DNA of 64,000 bases from JANOSH01 sp031415695 (GTDB lineage: Bacteria; Actinomycetota; Acidimicrobiia; Acidimicrobiales; Ilumatobacteraceae). The stretch lies in assembly GCA_031415695.1 (NCBI GenBank), contig JANOSH010000027.1:5620-69619 (forward strand), written 5' to 3'. Shown here piece by piece: positions 7,143 to 16,402 of this stretch. The position numbers and the translations under genes are program-made. Numbering within the stretch: the stretch's first letter is position 1; the number at the start of each line of letters is the position of its first letter. The notes under the pieces are model-generated. The model worked only from the letters and a program-made list of their open reading frames with translations, was not told the origin of the DNA and made no database searches.

Positions 7143-8516
7143 ATGGTTATGAGCAATTCAGAGCCAGTGGCCAGTCAGCGCCGCGAGTACTACGACCTGG
7201 AAACTGCCCGCCTATGGGCTGCAGACTCTCGTACATCTGAGATCGTATTTTCTCGCCTCTTTGACGGCTGGCCCGAGGTGCATCATCACCTAGCAGCCAA
7301 TGAAAGCACGCCGGTGCATCTGCTTGAACGCCTCGCTCACGATCCTCGACCCGAGGTCCGCGCTGCGCTTGCCGACAATTCCACGGCGCAGCGGATGAGC
7401 ATTCGTCCCTCCGCTCCCGCGCCTGCAGCGAACTCGGTAGCCGCAGCAGCCGCTGCCTCGCTCCGTATGGTGTGCAGCGCCTGCGGAACGTACCTCACGG
7501 CCGAGATGCGCAACTGCGGCCACTGCGGCGTTAACGTTCGCGGCTGGTCCGACGTCTTGACCTCCACGTCGGTGCTGCCAACCGTGGCCGCCGCAGCAGC
7601 TAGCGCGCAAGCAGCTAGCGCGCCAACTGCGAGCGCTCCAACGGCACCGATGGCCGCTTCCACCCCAACGGCATCGGCGAGTGCTGCGCCGACCCCCGCC
7701 CCACGCACTCAGTCGGCATCGGCCGATACCACAGTGATGAACATGTCGAGGCGAGACCGTTGGAACTTCGGACGCACCGTTGGCCCGTTCGGATTCATTG
7801 CGTTCTTTAGCTTGGTGGCGTTGCTGGCCCTCGGGGCCTTGGCCATGTCGGTGTTCAAAACCGACACCAAAAGGACAACGGTAAAGTCGGCGGTTCCTGC
7901 CGCTCCATCGGGCACTCTCAGTAACGTCCCGGCCAGCGCGACGAAGGTCGCGGCCGCAGCAACCACCGTTGCCGGGGCCACGCCACAGACAGCAGCCGTA
8001 CGAGAGACGGTTACTACGCCGGCGGCTGCAGTTGCGTCGGCTCCCGCGGTGACTACAGCTAGGGCAGTGGTTACCACCGCCAGACCCATTATCACCGCTG
8101 CCGCGGTTCCACCGACCGCAGCCCTCGTCGGTCCGAGCGCAGCGACTGTCACCAGCGTTGCCAATCTGGCCCAACAGTATGCAACCGCACTGGCATCCAA
8201 GAACGCCGATTCGGTACGGTCGCTCAACCCGGCCCACACCGGCGACCTTTCCGGCTACAAGTACCTCGACCGATCAACGGTTATTCCAGTAACTGTCGGA
8301 CAAGTTGGAACAACATCGTCGTATCGCACGCGGCTCGGCCTCGTCGCCCACGAGAGCCGACCGGAGGGAAACCGCACGGTGCTGTACTGCGCCGAGTGGG
8401 TTGTAGATGTCACCGGCAAGCGAGTGAACCCCGAGTCGGGCCGTCAGGTCCGCACGCTGCCGGGCTACGCCACTCCCGACAGCGTGAAAGGCGAACTGCA
8501 AACCGCCTGTAAATAG
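7143..8516 (+). CDS. Membrane protein with zinc ribbon and Ala/Thr-rich outer region
   Basis: 457 residues, function unknown. Residues about 10-90 resemble a leucine-rich-repeat-variant / HEAT-like cytoplasmic segment (HHLAANESTPVHLLERLAHDP, then PEVRAALADN). A zinc ribbon follows with four cysteines arranged CSACGTYL and CGHC. An Ala/Pro/Thr-rich linker leads to one membrane helix (FGFIAFFSLVALLALGALAM, about residues 218-237). After it comes a long Ala/Val/Thr linker and a small C-terminal domain with two Cys that is predicted to be outside. The layout (cytoplasmic sensor-like part, single helix, exported domain) suggests a signalling or envelope protein. Start could be either of two ATGs two codons apart. 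Confidence 0.75.
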   Translation: MVMSNSEPVASQRREYYDLETARLWAADSRTSEIVFSRLFDGWPEVHHHLAANESTPVHLLERLAHDPRPEVRAALADNSTAQRMSIRPSAPAPAANSVAAAAAASLRMVCSACGTYLTAEMRNCGHCGVNVRGWSDVLTSTSVLPTVAAAAASAQAASAPTASAPTAPMAASTPTASASAAPTPAPRTQSASADTTVMNMSRRDRWNFGRTVGPFGFIAFFSLVALLALGALAMSVFKTDTKRTTVKSAVPAAPSGTLSNVPASATKVAAAATTVAGATPQTAAVRETVTTPAAAVASAPAVTTARAVVTTARPIITAAAVPPTAALVGPSAATVTSVANLAQQYATALASKNADSVRSLNPAHTGDLSGYKYLDRSTVIPVTVGQVGTTSSYRTRLGLVAHESRPEGNRTVLYCAEWVVDVTGKRVNPESGRQVRTLPGYATPDSVKGELQTACK

Positions 8517-8519
8517 CAG

Positions 8520-9395
8520 CTACGACGACAGCGTGTTGAGCGCCATGGTGAGCCCGGCAACATCCCAGCGGTCGTCTCTCTCCACAGAATCGCCAAACTC
8601 CCAACTACGAAAACGTTTCACCGTACCGCCCTGAACGAACCAGGTCTCGCCCGTGAATTTGCAGGCCTCGCTTGCGAGGTAGGCAACAAGCGGCGAAATG
8701 TTGGCCGGATCCCACTTGTCGAATCCACCGAACTCAGGCTCTTTCAGCACATCACCTAGACCAGGTGTCGCCAAGGTAAGGCGGGTGCGGGCCGCAGGTG
8801 CGATGCAGTTTGACTTGACGTTGTAGCGCTTGAGCTCTTTGGCGGCGATCTGAGAAAACGTAGCTATGCCCGACTTCGCGGCACCGTAGTTTGTTTGGCC
8901 AGGGTTCGAGAACAGCCCCGATGTCGACGAGGTATGGACAACGTTGCGGGGCTTGTCGATACCGGCTTTGGTCTGTTCGCGCCAATAGGCCGCGGCCCAA
9001 CGCGTGGGTACGAAGTGACCTTTCAAGTGAACTGCTATGACTGCATCCCATTCTTCCTCGGTCATGTTGATAAGGACTCGGTCACGCAAAATGCCGGCAT
9101 TGTTGACCAAGATGTCGAGGTCCCCGAACGTTTCGACAGCGCAATTAACCAACCGTTGCCCACCCTCCCAATCGGCGACATTGTCGTAATTGGCTACGGC
9201 CTCACCGCCCATGCCGATGATTTCGTCGACAACTTGTTGCGCCGGGGTGGTGTCGGTTCCACTGCCGTCATTGGCACCGCCAAGGTCGTTGACGACGACT
9301 TTGGCTCCTTCGGCCGCGAACAGGAGTGCGTGCTCGCGACCAATGCCGCGACCCGCCCCGGTAATAATTGCGACTCGCCCCTGTAGTGCGCCCAT
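8520..9395 (-). CDS. SDR of the multifunctional-enzyme type (3-hydroxyacyl-CoA dehydrogenase-like)
   Basis: 291 residues. TGAGRGIG at residues 12-19, NNAGILRDR, and the active-site YGAAK with a Ser in TSSTSGLF are all present. The extended loop VVNDLGGANDGSGTD and NNAGILRDR are typical of the 17-beta-HSD4/MFE-2 like subgroup that oxidises 3-hydroxyacyl-CoAs in beta-oxidation or steroid side-chain degradation. The C-terminal extension of about 30 residues (SWEFGDSVERDDRWDV) is common in that subgroup in actinobacteria. Convergent with the previous gene (3 nt gap). Exact substrate not determinable. Confidence 0.88.
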   Translation of the reverse strand: MGALQGRVAIITGAGRGIGREHALLFAAEGAKVVVNDLGGANDGSGTDTTPAQQVVDEIIGMGGEAVANYDNVADWEGGQRLVNCAVETFGDLDILVNNAGILRDRVLINMTEEEWDAVIAVHLKGHFVPTRWAAAYWREQTKAGIDKPRNVVHTSSTSGLFSNPGQTNYGAAKSGIATFSQIAAKELKRYNVKSNCIAPAARTRLTLATPGLGDVLKEPEFGGFDKWDPANISPLVAYLASEACKFTGETWFVQGGTVKRFRSWEFGDSVERDDRWDVAGLTMALNTLSS

Positions 9396-9457
9396 AGATG
9401 TCTCCCGTTCGGTCGATCATGGTTCGATCGACTCGTCAGGAACGGTACCTTGCAGTC

Positions 9458-11446
9458 CTAGCCGAGACGCAATTTGACGACGGTACCCCGCTTGACAACG
9501 GTGCCCGGGGGAGGATCACAACCAATCACAATTCGAGTGATGGGCCCTTCGATGGTGCCTTGCACGAGACCGGCCGCGGTGAGAATTTCGACGGCTTTTG
9601 TGAGCGAGTTGCCATAAATCTGCGGCACTTCAACTACGTCGGGGCCTTTAGAGATGCCGATGCGAACCTCGGTTCCGCGTGGAACTTCGGTATCGACCCC
9701 AGGTTCGATGCGAGCAACGATCCCCGCGGGCCATTTATCGCTGAACAAATCATCGATGCGAACCGGTAACAGGTTGACCGACTCGACCGCAGCCTTGGCT
9801 TGTTCCCAATTCATGCTGCGGATCTCGGGCACCTTGCGTGGTGCGGGCCCCTTCGAGGTGACCACCTCGATCGACGTTCCCTTCGGCACCTCGGTTCCGG
9901 CCCCGATAGTTTGCCCATTCAACGTCCACTGAAGTACCACATCGGGAGCAGCGACCTCGTCGTATTCCTGACCGAGAACCGTGATGGCCAGTTTCTGATC
10001 GGTGAGCAGCTTCGTAGCATCGGCCTGGCTGCGAGTGGTGAGTTCCGGAAGTTTCGACAGCGTTGGGCCGTCGGAAACCCACAGGGTGAGGGTTCCACCC
10101 TTCTTGAGTTCGCCCCCGGCCGGCTCGTGACGAATGATCTGATCCTTGGCCCGCTCGTCATTCTTTTCACGTACTACGTCGACGACCCAATTATTCGGAC
10201 TCACCTGGTTTCGGGCTTCACCCTCGGAAATACCGAGCATCGACGGCACCGCAAACGTTTGAGTTTTGCCCGTCTTGAGGCTGAGTCCCGCTATAAGCAG
10301 GAGACCAGAAAGACATGCCGCCGTAATGCCATACCAAGCAGCACGACCGAGTTTGCGCTTCTTGGGCTTTCGAGCCAGCACCACAGTGGGTACGACATCG
10401 GACCAGCCGTCGGGTTCTTTTACTCCGCTGATGGGGGAAAAGTCGTTGAAGTCGAGCGATTCGAGCGGTTCAATGACCGGTGGTGGCATCGGTGCCGGCG
10501 CTGGAGCTGGAGCGAATCCGGCCGGGCCGACAGGAAGATGGGCCACACCGACAGGGTGGGCGCTTGTGAGATCGCGTGGGCGGGCGCTAGACGCTACAAG
10601 CGGCAAAGCCACTGGCCTCGGGAGCTTCTCGGCTGCGGACAGCAGCGCACGGGCAAGTTCGGCCGAATCTGATCGTTCGTCGGGGTCGGGCCGACCGCTG
10701 CGCTCGAGTACAGCAGCAAGCGGTCCGAGGTCGGCGCTTACCGGCATCAGTTTGCCGAGACGGTTCATGAGTGTGGCGACGGTGGTTTCGCCCGAAAATG
10801 GAACGGTGCCGGTGACAGCCTCGATGATCGACAAGGTGAGCGAGTACACGTCGGTCTTGCCGGTGAGGGCCTTGCCCGTGGCCTGTTCCGGTGACGCGTA
10901 CCGAGCAGTGCCCAGCATCATGCCATCGGGCTCGGTCCAATTGGCTTCGCTGATGGCACGAGCCAATCCGAAATCAGCCACCCGCAACCGACCTTCGTCA
11001 CCGAACAGCAAGTTGGCGGGCTTGATATCACGATGGACAACGCCGCGTTTGTGGGCATAATCGAGCCCGCGCGCCGCCTCTAGGGCAACAAGCACAGCTT
11101 GGCTGGGCGACAGCAACCGACCGCGGTCGAGCATGGCTCGCAGGCTGCCACCGGCGAGATACTCCAGAACGAGGTACGACGTCCCATTGTCCTCGCCCCA
11201 GTCGAACACCGCCATGATGTTGGGATGACTGAGGGCCGCGGCCTGTTGGGCTTCGGCCCGGAACCGCTTGATGAACGAGGGATCGCCGGCAAGCGACGGG
11301 TGTAACAGCTTCACAGCAACCGGGCGGCGCAGCTGTACATCGTCGGCCTGGAACACGGTTCCGGACGCGCCCGTACCCACCGGCATCACCAGCCGATAAC
11401 GCGATCCCAGAACGCGGCCAATCTGGTCATCTCCAACGCTTGCCAT
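9458..11446 (-). CDS. Ser/Thr protein kinase with four PASTA domains (PknB-like)
   Basis: Transmembrane receptor kinase. With start ATG 11446 (MASVGDDQIGRVLG) it is 662 residues. Kinase domain about 10-260: glycine loop VGTGASGTVF, catalytic Lys in VAVKLL, HRDIKPANLLF and DFGLAR. A Pro-rich juxtamembrane linker leads to one helix (ITAACLSGLLLIAGLSL, about residues 380-396). Four PASTA repeats follow: VPSMLGISEGEAR, LPELTTRSQADAT, VPEIRSMNWEQAK, VPQIYGNSLTKA. PASTA domains bind muropeptides or lipid II, so it should sense peptidoglycan turnover and regulate growth or division. A longer start at 11521 overlaps the divergent gene and is less likely. It is not next to the usual rodA/pbpA/fhaA cell-division cluster. 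Confidence 0.94.
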   Translation of the reverse strand: MASVGDDQIGRVLGSRYRLVMPVGTGASGTVFQADDVQLRRPVAVKLLHPSLAGDPSFIKRFRAEAQQAAALSHPNIMAVFDWGEDNGTSYLVLEYLAGGSLRAMLDRGRLLSPSQAVLVALEAARGLDYAHKRGVVHRDIKPANLLFGDEGRLRVADFGLARAISEANWTEPDGMMLGTARYASPEQATGKALTGKTDVYSLTLSIIEAVTGTVPFSGETTVATLMNRLGKLMPVSADLGPLAAVLERSGRPDPDERSDSAELARALLSAAEKLPRPVALPLVASSARPRDLTSAHPVGVAHLPVGPAGFAPAPAPAPMPPPVIEPLESLDFNDFSPISGVKEPDGWSDVVPTVVLARKPKKRKLGRAAWYGITAACLSGLLLIAGLSLKTGKTQTFAVPSMLGISEGEARNQVSPNNWVVDVVREKNDERAKDQIIRHEPAGGELKKGGTLTLWVSDGPTLSKLPELTTRSQADATKLLTDQKLAITVLGQEYDEVAAPDVVLQWTLNGQTIGAGTEVPKGTSIEVVTSKGPAPRKVPEIRSMNWEQAKAAVESVNLLPVRIDDLFSDKWPAGIVARIEPGVDTEVPRGTEVRIGISKGPDVVEVPQIYGNSLTKAVEILTAAGLVQGTIEGPITRIVIGCDPPPGTVVKRGTVVKLRLG

Positions 11447-11514
11447 TTCGTGAACAAATCTAGTGGGCGTAACCCGTCTGGCGGCGGCATCCCCCCAGCG
11501 GGCATCATGACACC

Positions 11515-11979
11515 ATGGCAATCAAGCTCAACAAGCGGCGCCTAGTCACATCAATGCTCATTTCGGCGAGCCTCGTGTTTATCGCCCGCGGGTTGATGAC
11601 CGCCGTTACGGGCGATCAATCTACGAGCGTTCCTGCTGGCGTCGACCGACTGGTACCCGGCCCCGGCGATCTCGTTCTGCGCCAGGCTCAGATTGGCATC
11701 GACCTGTCGGCGGGTTACCGCGGTGAGCTTGTAGTAGACGGCCAGATCATTCCCACGTACGACCTCTCAAAAAATGACTGCGCCATTACGACAACACCGT
11801 TCCTGGGCCGAGACGCAGTGTTCGACCCCGGCCAAAACACGGTGTACTTTCAACCGTCACCCGGAGCCACCATAGAACGATTCGCGCCAGGTGAACACCA
11901 GATCATCGCCCGCTACTGGAAGCTGTGCGAAGACCCTGTTACGGCCAAGCAGTTCGCTTGGAGCTTCAAAGTCACCTGA
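11515..11979 (+). CDS. Small membrane-anchored or secreted protein, unknown function
   Basis: 154 residues. N-terminus MAIKLNKRR is positively charged and followed by one hydrophobic segment (LVTSMLISASLVFIARGLM, residues 10-28), so it is a signal anchor. The exported part is beta-rich with two Cys (NDCAITT and WKLCEDP). It has motifs VDRLVPGPGDLVLRQAQIGI and QNTVYFQPSPGATIERFAPG, resembling proteins of actinobacteria that lie near pilin-type genes. It overlaps the 3' end of the TadE-like gene by 8 nt on the opposite strand. No family named with confidence. Confidence 0.7.
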   Translation: MAIKLNKRRLVTSMLISASLVFIARGLMTAVTGDQSTSVPAGVDRLVPGPGDLVLRQAQIGIDLSAGYRGELVVDGQIIPTYDLSKNDCAITTTPFLGRDAVFDPGQNTVYFQPSPGATIERFAPGEHQIIARYWKLCEDPVTAKQFAWSFKVT

Positions 11980-12361
11980 GTACGTCGACCGGTTCGGCGG
12001 CCGCTCCGACGATGGTCCGCTGACCAAACAGCGTCGATGCTCGGCACCGAACGGTAACCTCCACCATTTCGACCGGACCGGTCAGCCGACTCGAAACGAA
12101 AACATCGGGAGTTCCGACACAATGCCGACCGATGGTCAGCGAGCGTGTCGCAAAGTCACGAGCCCGCTCGGTGCGCTCGCCAGCGCCAGCGATCGACGCA
12201 GCACGAGCCGCATGGCGAGCAGCTACACGCACCTCGCTGTTGGCTGTAGCTGTTCGCTGCGCAAAGACCGCGAACCCGGCGAGTACCAGCACCACTGGGA
12301 ACAGCACTACGAACTCCAGGGATTGGAAACCAGCGTCATCTCGCACGCGACCTTGGGACAT
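11972..12361 (-). CDS. TadE-like pseudopilin
   Basis: 129 residues from ATG 12361: MSQGRVRDDAGFQSLEFVVL. The segment GFQSLEFVVLFPVVLVLAGF (residues 11-30) is a type IV/TadE-like prepilin motif: a short basic leader, Gly-Phe, a Glu at position +5 and a hydrophobic helix. TadE-family proteins are minor pseudopilins of Flp/Tad pili. The rest has a Cys-containing C-terminal domain. No other tad genes (cpaF, tadB/C, flp) are nearby, so this is an isolated copy 35 nt downstream of ligA. A longer reading frame exists upstream to 12526 but lies within ligA. Confidence 0.68.
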   Translation of the reverse strand: MSQGRVRDDAGFQSLEFVVLFPVVLVLAGFAVFAQRTATANSEVRVAARHAARAASIAGAGERTERARDFATRSLTIGRHCVGTPDVFVSSRLTGPVEMVEVTVRCRASTLFGQRTIVGAAAEPVDVLR

Positions 12362-12395
12362 GAGAGCACCGTAGCGACCGGCTCTCCGGCGCGGC

Positions 12396-14447
12396 TCAAG
12401 GTGTCGACAAGACTTCGGGCAGATGCCCGTTTTCAAGTAGGTAGACAAACCCGGCTTCGTCGAGGATCGGCACTCCCAGCTCTGTGGCTTTGGTGAGTTT
12501 GCTCGCCCCAGGATCGACGCCGACAACCACAGCAGTGGTTTTCTTGCTCACACTGCCCGGGCTCTTACCTCCGCGACCCACTATCGCCGCTTCGGCAGAG
12601 TCACGGCTGAAACCATCAAGCGAACCAGTAACCACGATGGCGAGGCCAACCAAGTTTTGCGGGAGCAAGCTGCGTTCGACGTTGCCGAACTCGACCCCGG
12701 CCGCTTCAAACTTGTCGATCATCGCAGCGTTGCGGGGTTGACCAAACCAGCGGGTTACCGATGCGGCGATGACAGGTCCGACACCCTCAACTGTTGCGAG
12801 ATCGGGCTGTGTTGCAGCCATAATGGACCGAAGATTGCCGAACGTCGCAGCCAGAGCAACACTGGCCGAGGGGCCAAGATTTTTGCATCCCAGCGCCACC
12901 AAGAGCCGGGGCAGCGGACGAGATTTCGACTCGGCGATGGATGCCAAGAGTTTGTTGGCCGACAACTCACCAAATCCGTCGAGTGTGATCAGATGATCGC
13001 GGGTAAGGGTGTAGATGTCTCCAGCGTCAGCCAGGAGCCCGCGATCGCTCAGCGCGAACACGGTCTTGTCACCGAGCCCCTCGATATCCATGCCACCGCG
13101 GCTGGCGAAATGAATGATGCGGGCATCGCGTTGAAACGGGCAGTCGCGTTCCACACAGCGGGTGTCGGCTTCGCCGGGGATTCGAACGAGTTCGGTGTCG
13201 AGCGGGCATGGGCACCGTGCGGGGAACACCCAGGGGGCTAGACCATCGGGGCGTTTGGACAGGACGGGGCCCACAACTTCGGGGATAACATCGCCCGCTT
13301 TGCGGACTACCACCGTGTCGCCGGGGCGTACGTCTTTCAACGCAACTTGATCCTGGTTGTGCAAGGTGGCCATGCCAACGGTTGACCCACCGACAAAGAC
13401 TGGCTCTAGGACAGCGAACGGTGTGGTGCGCCCGGTACGACCGACCGAGACCTGAATGTCTCGTAACAGCGTGAAGCGTTCCTCGGGAGGAAACTTGTAG
13501 GCAATCGCCCACCGCGGGGCTTTGGATGTAACGCCGAGCCGCTGGCGTTGCTCGAAGTTATTGACCTTTGCGACCGCTCCGTCGATCTCGTACGCCAATT
13601 CATGGCGATGTGCTTGCCACCGGCGGGCGAAGGCGTACACGCCATCGAGACCGTCGACGACACGCGTTTGAGGGTTGATGGTGAAACCAAGCGAACCTAG
13701 CCACGCCATGCTCTCGGCATGATCGCCAAACGTTGGCCCACCCTCGACGAGACCGATCTGATAACACCAGATCGACAGTTCCCGGCTGGCAGTAACGCGA
13801 GGGTCTTTTTGTCGAAGGCTTCCGGCGGCAGCGTTTCGTGGGTTGGCAAACTGCTTGTCGCCTAGGGCGCCTTGTCGATCGTTGAGCGCGTTGAATGCGG
13901 CGAGCGACATGTACACCTCACCACGAACTTCCAGGACGGCGGGTGCACCACGCAGTCGTTGCGGTACATCGCCGATGGTGAGAACGTTGGCCGTGACATC
14001 TTCACCGACACGGCCGTCGCCTCGCGTAGCCGCCTGAACCAACCTGCCAGCCTCGTACCTCAAGCTCATGGCGAGCCCGTCGATTTTGAGTTCGCAAACG
14101 AACTGCCCGGCGGCTCCATCTAGGCCGCGTGACACCCGGTCGCCCCACGCTCGCAGCTCGGACTCGTCCATGGCATTGTCGAGGCTCATCATCGCCGCGC
14201 TGTGGGTGACGGGCGCAAATGTTGCTCCCACCGACCCGCCGACGCGCCGTGAAGGCGAGCCGTCGGTCGCAAGGTCGGGATTCGCTTGTTCCAAACCCTG
14301 CAGCTCGCGGACAAGTTCATCGTACTCGGCATCGGAAATTTCGGGATCGTCGGCCAGGTAGTACCGATCATTGTGATGGCGCAGCGTGTCTCGTAACGCT
14401 CGGACCCGGTCGACACTGTGTGGGTCAGCCATGTGTTGGTCGGCCAC
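12396..14447 (-). CDS. ligA: NAD-dependent DNA ligase
   Basis: Seals nicks in replication and repair using NAD. 683 residues, standard length. Adenylation domain with the active-site Lys at residue 121 in CELKIDGLAM, preceded by the Ia domain (HHNDRYYLADDPEISDAEYD). The OB fold is followed by a four-Cys zinc finger (CPCPLD and CVERDCPFQ), helix-hairpin-helix repeats (IEGLGDKTVF, LDGFGELSANKLL, LGCKNLG, VEGVGPVIAASV) and a C-terminal BRCT domain (LVGLAIVVTGSLDGFSRDSA). Its start overlaps the 3' end of the upstream MetE-like gene by 23 nt, so the pair is probably co-transcribed, as in mycobacteria. Confidence 0.97.
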   Translation of the reverse strand: MADQHMADPHSVDRVRALRDTLRHHNDRYYLADDPEISDAEYDELVRELQGLEQANPDLATDGSPSRRVGGSVGATFAPVTHSAAMMSLDNAMDESELRAWGDRVSRGLDGAAGQFVCELKIDGLAMSLRYEAGRLVQAATRGDGRVGEDVTANVLTIGDVPQRLRGAPAVLEVRGEVYMSLAAFNALNDRQGALGDKQFANPRNAAAGSLRQKDPRVTASRELSIWCYQIGLVEGGPTFGDHAESMAWLGSLGFTINPQTRVVDGLDGVYAFARRWQAHRHELAYEIDGAVAKVNNFEQRQRLGVTSKAPRWAIAYKFPPEERFTLLRDIQVSVGRTGRTTPFAVLEPVFVGGSTVGMATLHNQDQVALKDVRPGDTVVVRKAGDVIPEVVGPVLSKRPDGLAPWVFPARCPCPLDTELVRIPGEADTRCVERDCPFQRDARIIHFASRGGMDIEGLGDKTVFALSDRGLLADAGDIYTLTRDHLITLDGFGELSANKLLASIAESKSRPLPRLLVALGCKNLGPSASVALAATFGNLRSIMAATQPDLATVEGVGPVIAASVTRWFGQPRNAAMIDKFEAAGVEFGNVERSLLPQNLVGLAIVVTGSLDGFSRDSAEAAIVGRGGKSPGSVSKKTTAVVVGVDPGASKLTKATELGVPILDEAGFVYLLENGHLPEVLSTP

Positions 14448-15429
14448 TGCCGCGTCCGGCCGATGACGCCTCGACTAACAGCTGCGAAACCTCGTTGGCC
14501 AGTCGGAACGCGTTGGCGGCTTGGGCCGGGGAATGGTCTTGCAGGCCGCCAACCGGCGTGATGAGCGCTTGGGTAGACAGACGTTGCGCATCACAGCCTG
14601 TGGAGGCCAATTCGTTCCAGGTCTCGACAACTTTGCGCCAGTACACCAACCCGGACGACCGCAACGGGCCGTCGGTTGGTACAACACCCCACGCGACTAG
14701 GCCACCGCGTTCGAGGAACGGCTGCAGAGCGGGAGTCAAGGTGGCATCGAGCACATGGATATCGAGGCTCACGACACCTGGACCGGCAGCGATAAGTGAA
14801 CCCCAGTCGACAACTCCCCGGTTGTGCACACCAACGTCGACCAGGGACTCTATGGCCGCCAACGACGCCGAGAGCGTGTCGATTGCGTGGTCGGGAGCGA
14901 GCGGAAATCCGGGACACCAGATGATCGATCCGCGGGGTTCATCGAGCAAGACCAACTGGCGAGAGTTCGGGAATGCCTGAGCCAGATGCGTTTGAACCAC
15001 TCGGGCGGTGGCACGCACCGAACGGACAGCGACCCCAAACGCAGTAGCCGTCGGAACGCCATGCCCCATGAGAGCGAGCCCTACGCTGAGGGGCCCAGCC
15101 AACTGCCATTTGATTGGACCCGAATAGCCACGGCCCGCTTCGACGAACGCGTGCAAGGGATCAAACGACGGATGCGACAAATCGGGCGCAACCCTCGACA
15201 AGGGGTGGAGTCGTTCCGGGGTCACGTGCAACGCGTGGTCGCCGTCGGTCCACACCCCATCGAGACCAACCACCGACTGAGTTATCAGCGTGTGAAGTGG
15301 GTCGGGCGACGAGAGAATGGGAACAAAGGCAAGTTGAGGACAATGGGCGAGCGAGAACTCGACTGCAGCGCGCGGATCAGTGAACGGCAGGGGGCCAATT
15401 CCCGTAACTGCTCCAATTGGATAGTGCAT
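14425..15429 (-). CDS. MetE-like (cobalamin-independent methionine synthase superfamily) protein
   Basis: 334 residues, TIM-barrel of the UROD/MetE superfamily. Conserved pieces are AVTGIGPLPFTDPRAAVEFS at the N-terminus, GPIKWQLAGPLSV, and the late-barrel segment LVAWGVVPTDGPLR. The zinc ligands of true methionine synthases are not obvious; the C-terminal LITPVGGLQDHSPAQA lacks the usual Cys, so catalysis is uncertain. The gene sits between ligA and mnmA-type genes, where actinobacteria including mycobacteria keep a conserved MetE-like gene of unknown role. The start codon forms CATG with the divergent gene's ATG. Confidence 0.8.
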   Translation of the reverse strand: MHYPIGAVTGIGPLPFTDPRAAVEFSLAHCPQLAFVPILSSPDPLHTLITQSVVGLDGVWTDGDHALHVTPERLHPLSRVAPDLSHPSFDPLHAFVEAGRGYSGPIKWQLAGPLSVGLALMGHGVPTATAFGVAVRSVRATARVVQTHLAQAFPNSRQLVLLDEPRGSIIWCPGFPLAPDHAIDTLSASLAAIESLVDVGVHNRGVVDWGSLIAAGPGVVSLDIHVLDATLTPALQPFLERGGLVAWGVVPTDGPLRSSGLVYWRKVVETWNELASTGCDAQRLSTQALITPVGGLQDHSPAQAANAFRLANEVSQLLVEASSAGRGSGRPTHG

Positions 15430-16402
15430 GAATCAACCCACCTCAACGCCAAACACTGGAATCGCACTCCCAACCAAACCATCAGCTTGGATGGAAGGGA
15501 GCAAGAACGATAAACCGTGGACCGTGTTCAGTAACAAACCGCTTGTTTGGTTGGCGCGCATTGCCTGGCTGGTGGCACCGTTCACCGTTGGCAACGCACT
15601 CGCCGAAACGCTCGCCGACGAGTCGACGCTGATGCAACAAGTCACCAGCATTGGGTTGTGGTTGACGTGGCTCATCGCCCTTACCGCCCTCCTACTGCCG
15701 TCTACAGTGTCGCTCACAATCAGCCGAATCGTGGTGCCGGGCGCCATGTTGGTCAGCGCACTCGCCTGGCTACATGGGGGCGTATCCACGGCAGGCCTCG
15801 TGGTAGCCGCTGCAAGCTCGTTGACGGCCACACTGGCCGTACTGTCGGCCGATGTCGGCCAGGAGTTCATCCAAGGCTCGGCCTACGGGGACGAAACTCG
15901 ATTTCCGCTTCGCCCACCAGGTCCATTGGTACTGGGGTTGTTGCCGATCGCTTGGCTGATTACTGCACTGCTCGCCATAGCGGGTGTGCTCGTATTTGGA
16001 GCTGATTTGTGGCTGTGGGGGGTAGCGCTCAGCGCCGCCGCAGCTGTCGTGGTGGTGGGGTTCGCGCGACGATGCCATCGGCTGAGCCGACGGTTTGCCG
16101 TTTTCGTCCCATCGGGATTCGTGCTCCACGACCATGTTGGCCTCGCCGATACGGCCATGTTCACCAAGAAGTCTATTGCGTCATTCACGCTGGCCCGCAG
16201 TGATACTCAGGCCGCTGACCTCACCGCCTCGGCCCTCGGTCCGGCCGTCGAGCTCCAACTCAAGGCCTTCACAACCGTGGTCAAAGCCGGCACCTTCAAA
16301 CAACCAGGTGGCACAGGCTTGCATGTGCAAGCAGTGATGTTCAGCCCATCGCGACCCGGTCGGGTCCTGGCCGCCGCAGCCGAACGCGGCCTGCGCACCT
16401 GA
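15428..16402 (+). CDS. Multi-pass membrane protein, unknown function
   Basis: 324 residues. Hydrophobic helices lie at about 40-55, 72-90, 95-115, 120-135 and two around 160-205, followed by a soluble C-terminal domain of about 110 residues. The C-terminal part (FVLHDHVGLADTAMFTKKSI and later) looks like a cytoplasmic domain. Start ATG 15428 shares bases with the divergent MetE-like ATG (CATG); the next ATG at 15491 is a sensible alternative because it leaves room for a promoter. Stop overlaps the next ATG by one base (TGATG), so co-translation with the EamA transporter is likely. Family not recognised. Confidence 0.72.
   Translation: MNQPTSTPNTGIALPTKPSAWMEGSKNDKPWTVFSNKPLVWLARIAWLVAPFTVGNALAETLADESTLMQQVTSIGLWLTWLIALTALLLPSTVSLTISRIVVPGAMLVSALAWLHGGVSTAGLVVAAASSLTATLAVLSADVGQEFIQGSAYGDETRFPLRPPGPLVLGLLPIAWLITALLAIAGVLVFGADLWLWGVALSAAAAVVVVGFARRCHRLSRRFAVFVPSGFVLHDHVGLADTAMFTKKSIASFTLARSDTQAADLTASALGPAVELQLKAFTTVVKAGTFKQPGGTGLHVQAVMFSPSRPGRVLAAAAERGLRT

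Noticed and set aside
9800..10672. 290-codon plus-strand frame opposite the PASTA kinase
   Set aside because: Antisense shadow of the kinase linker and PASTA region.
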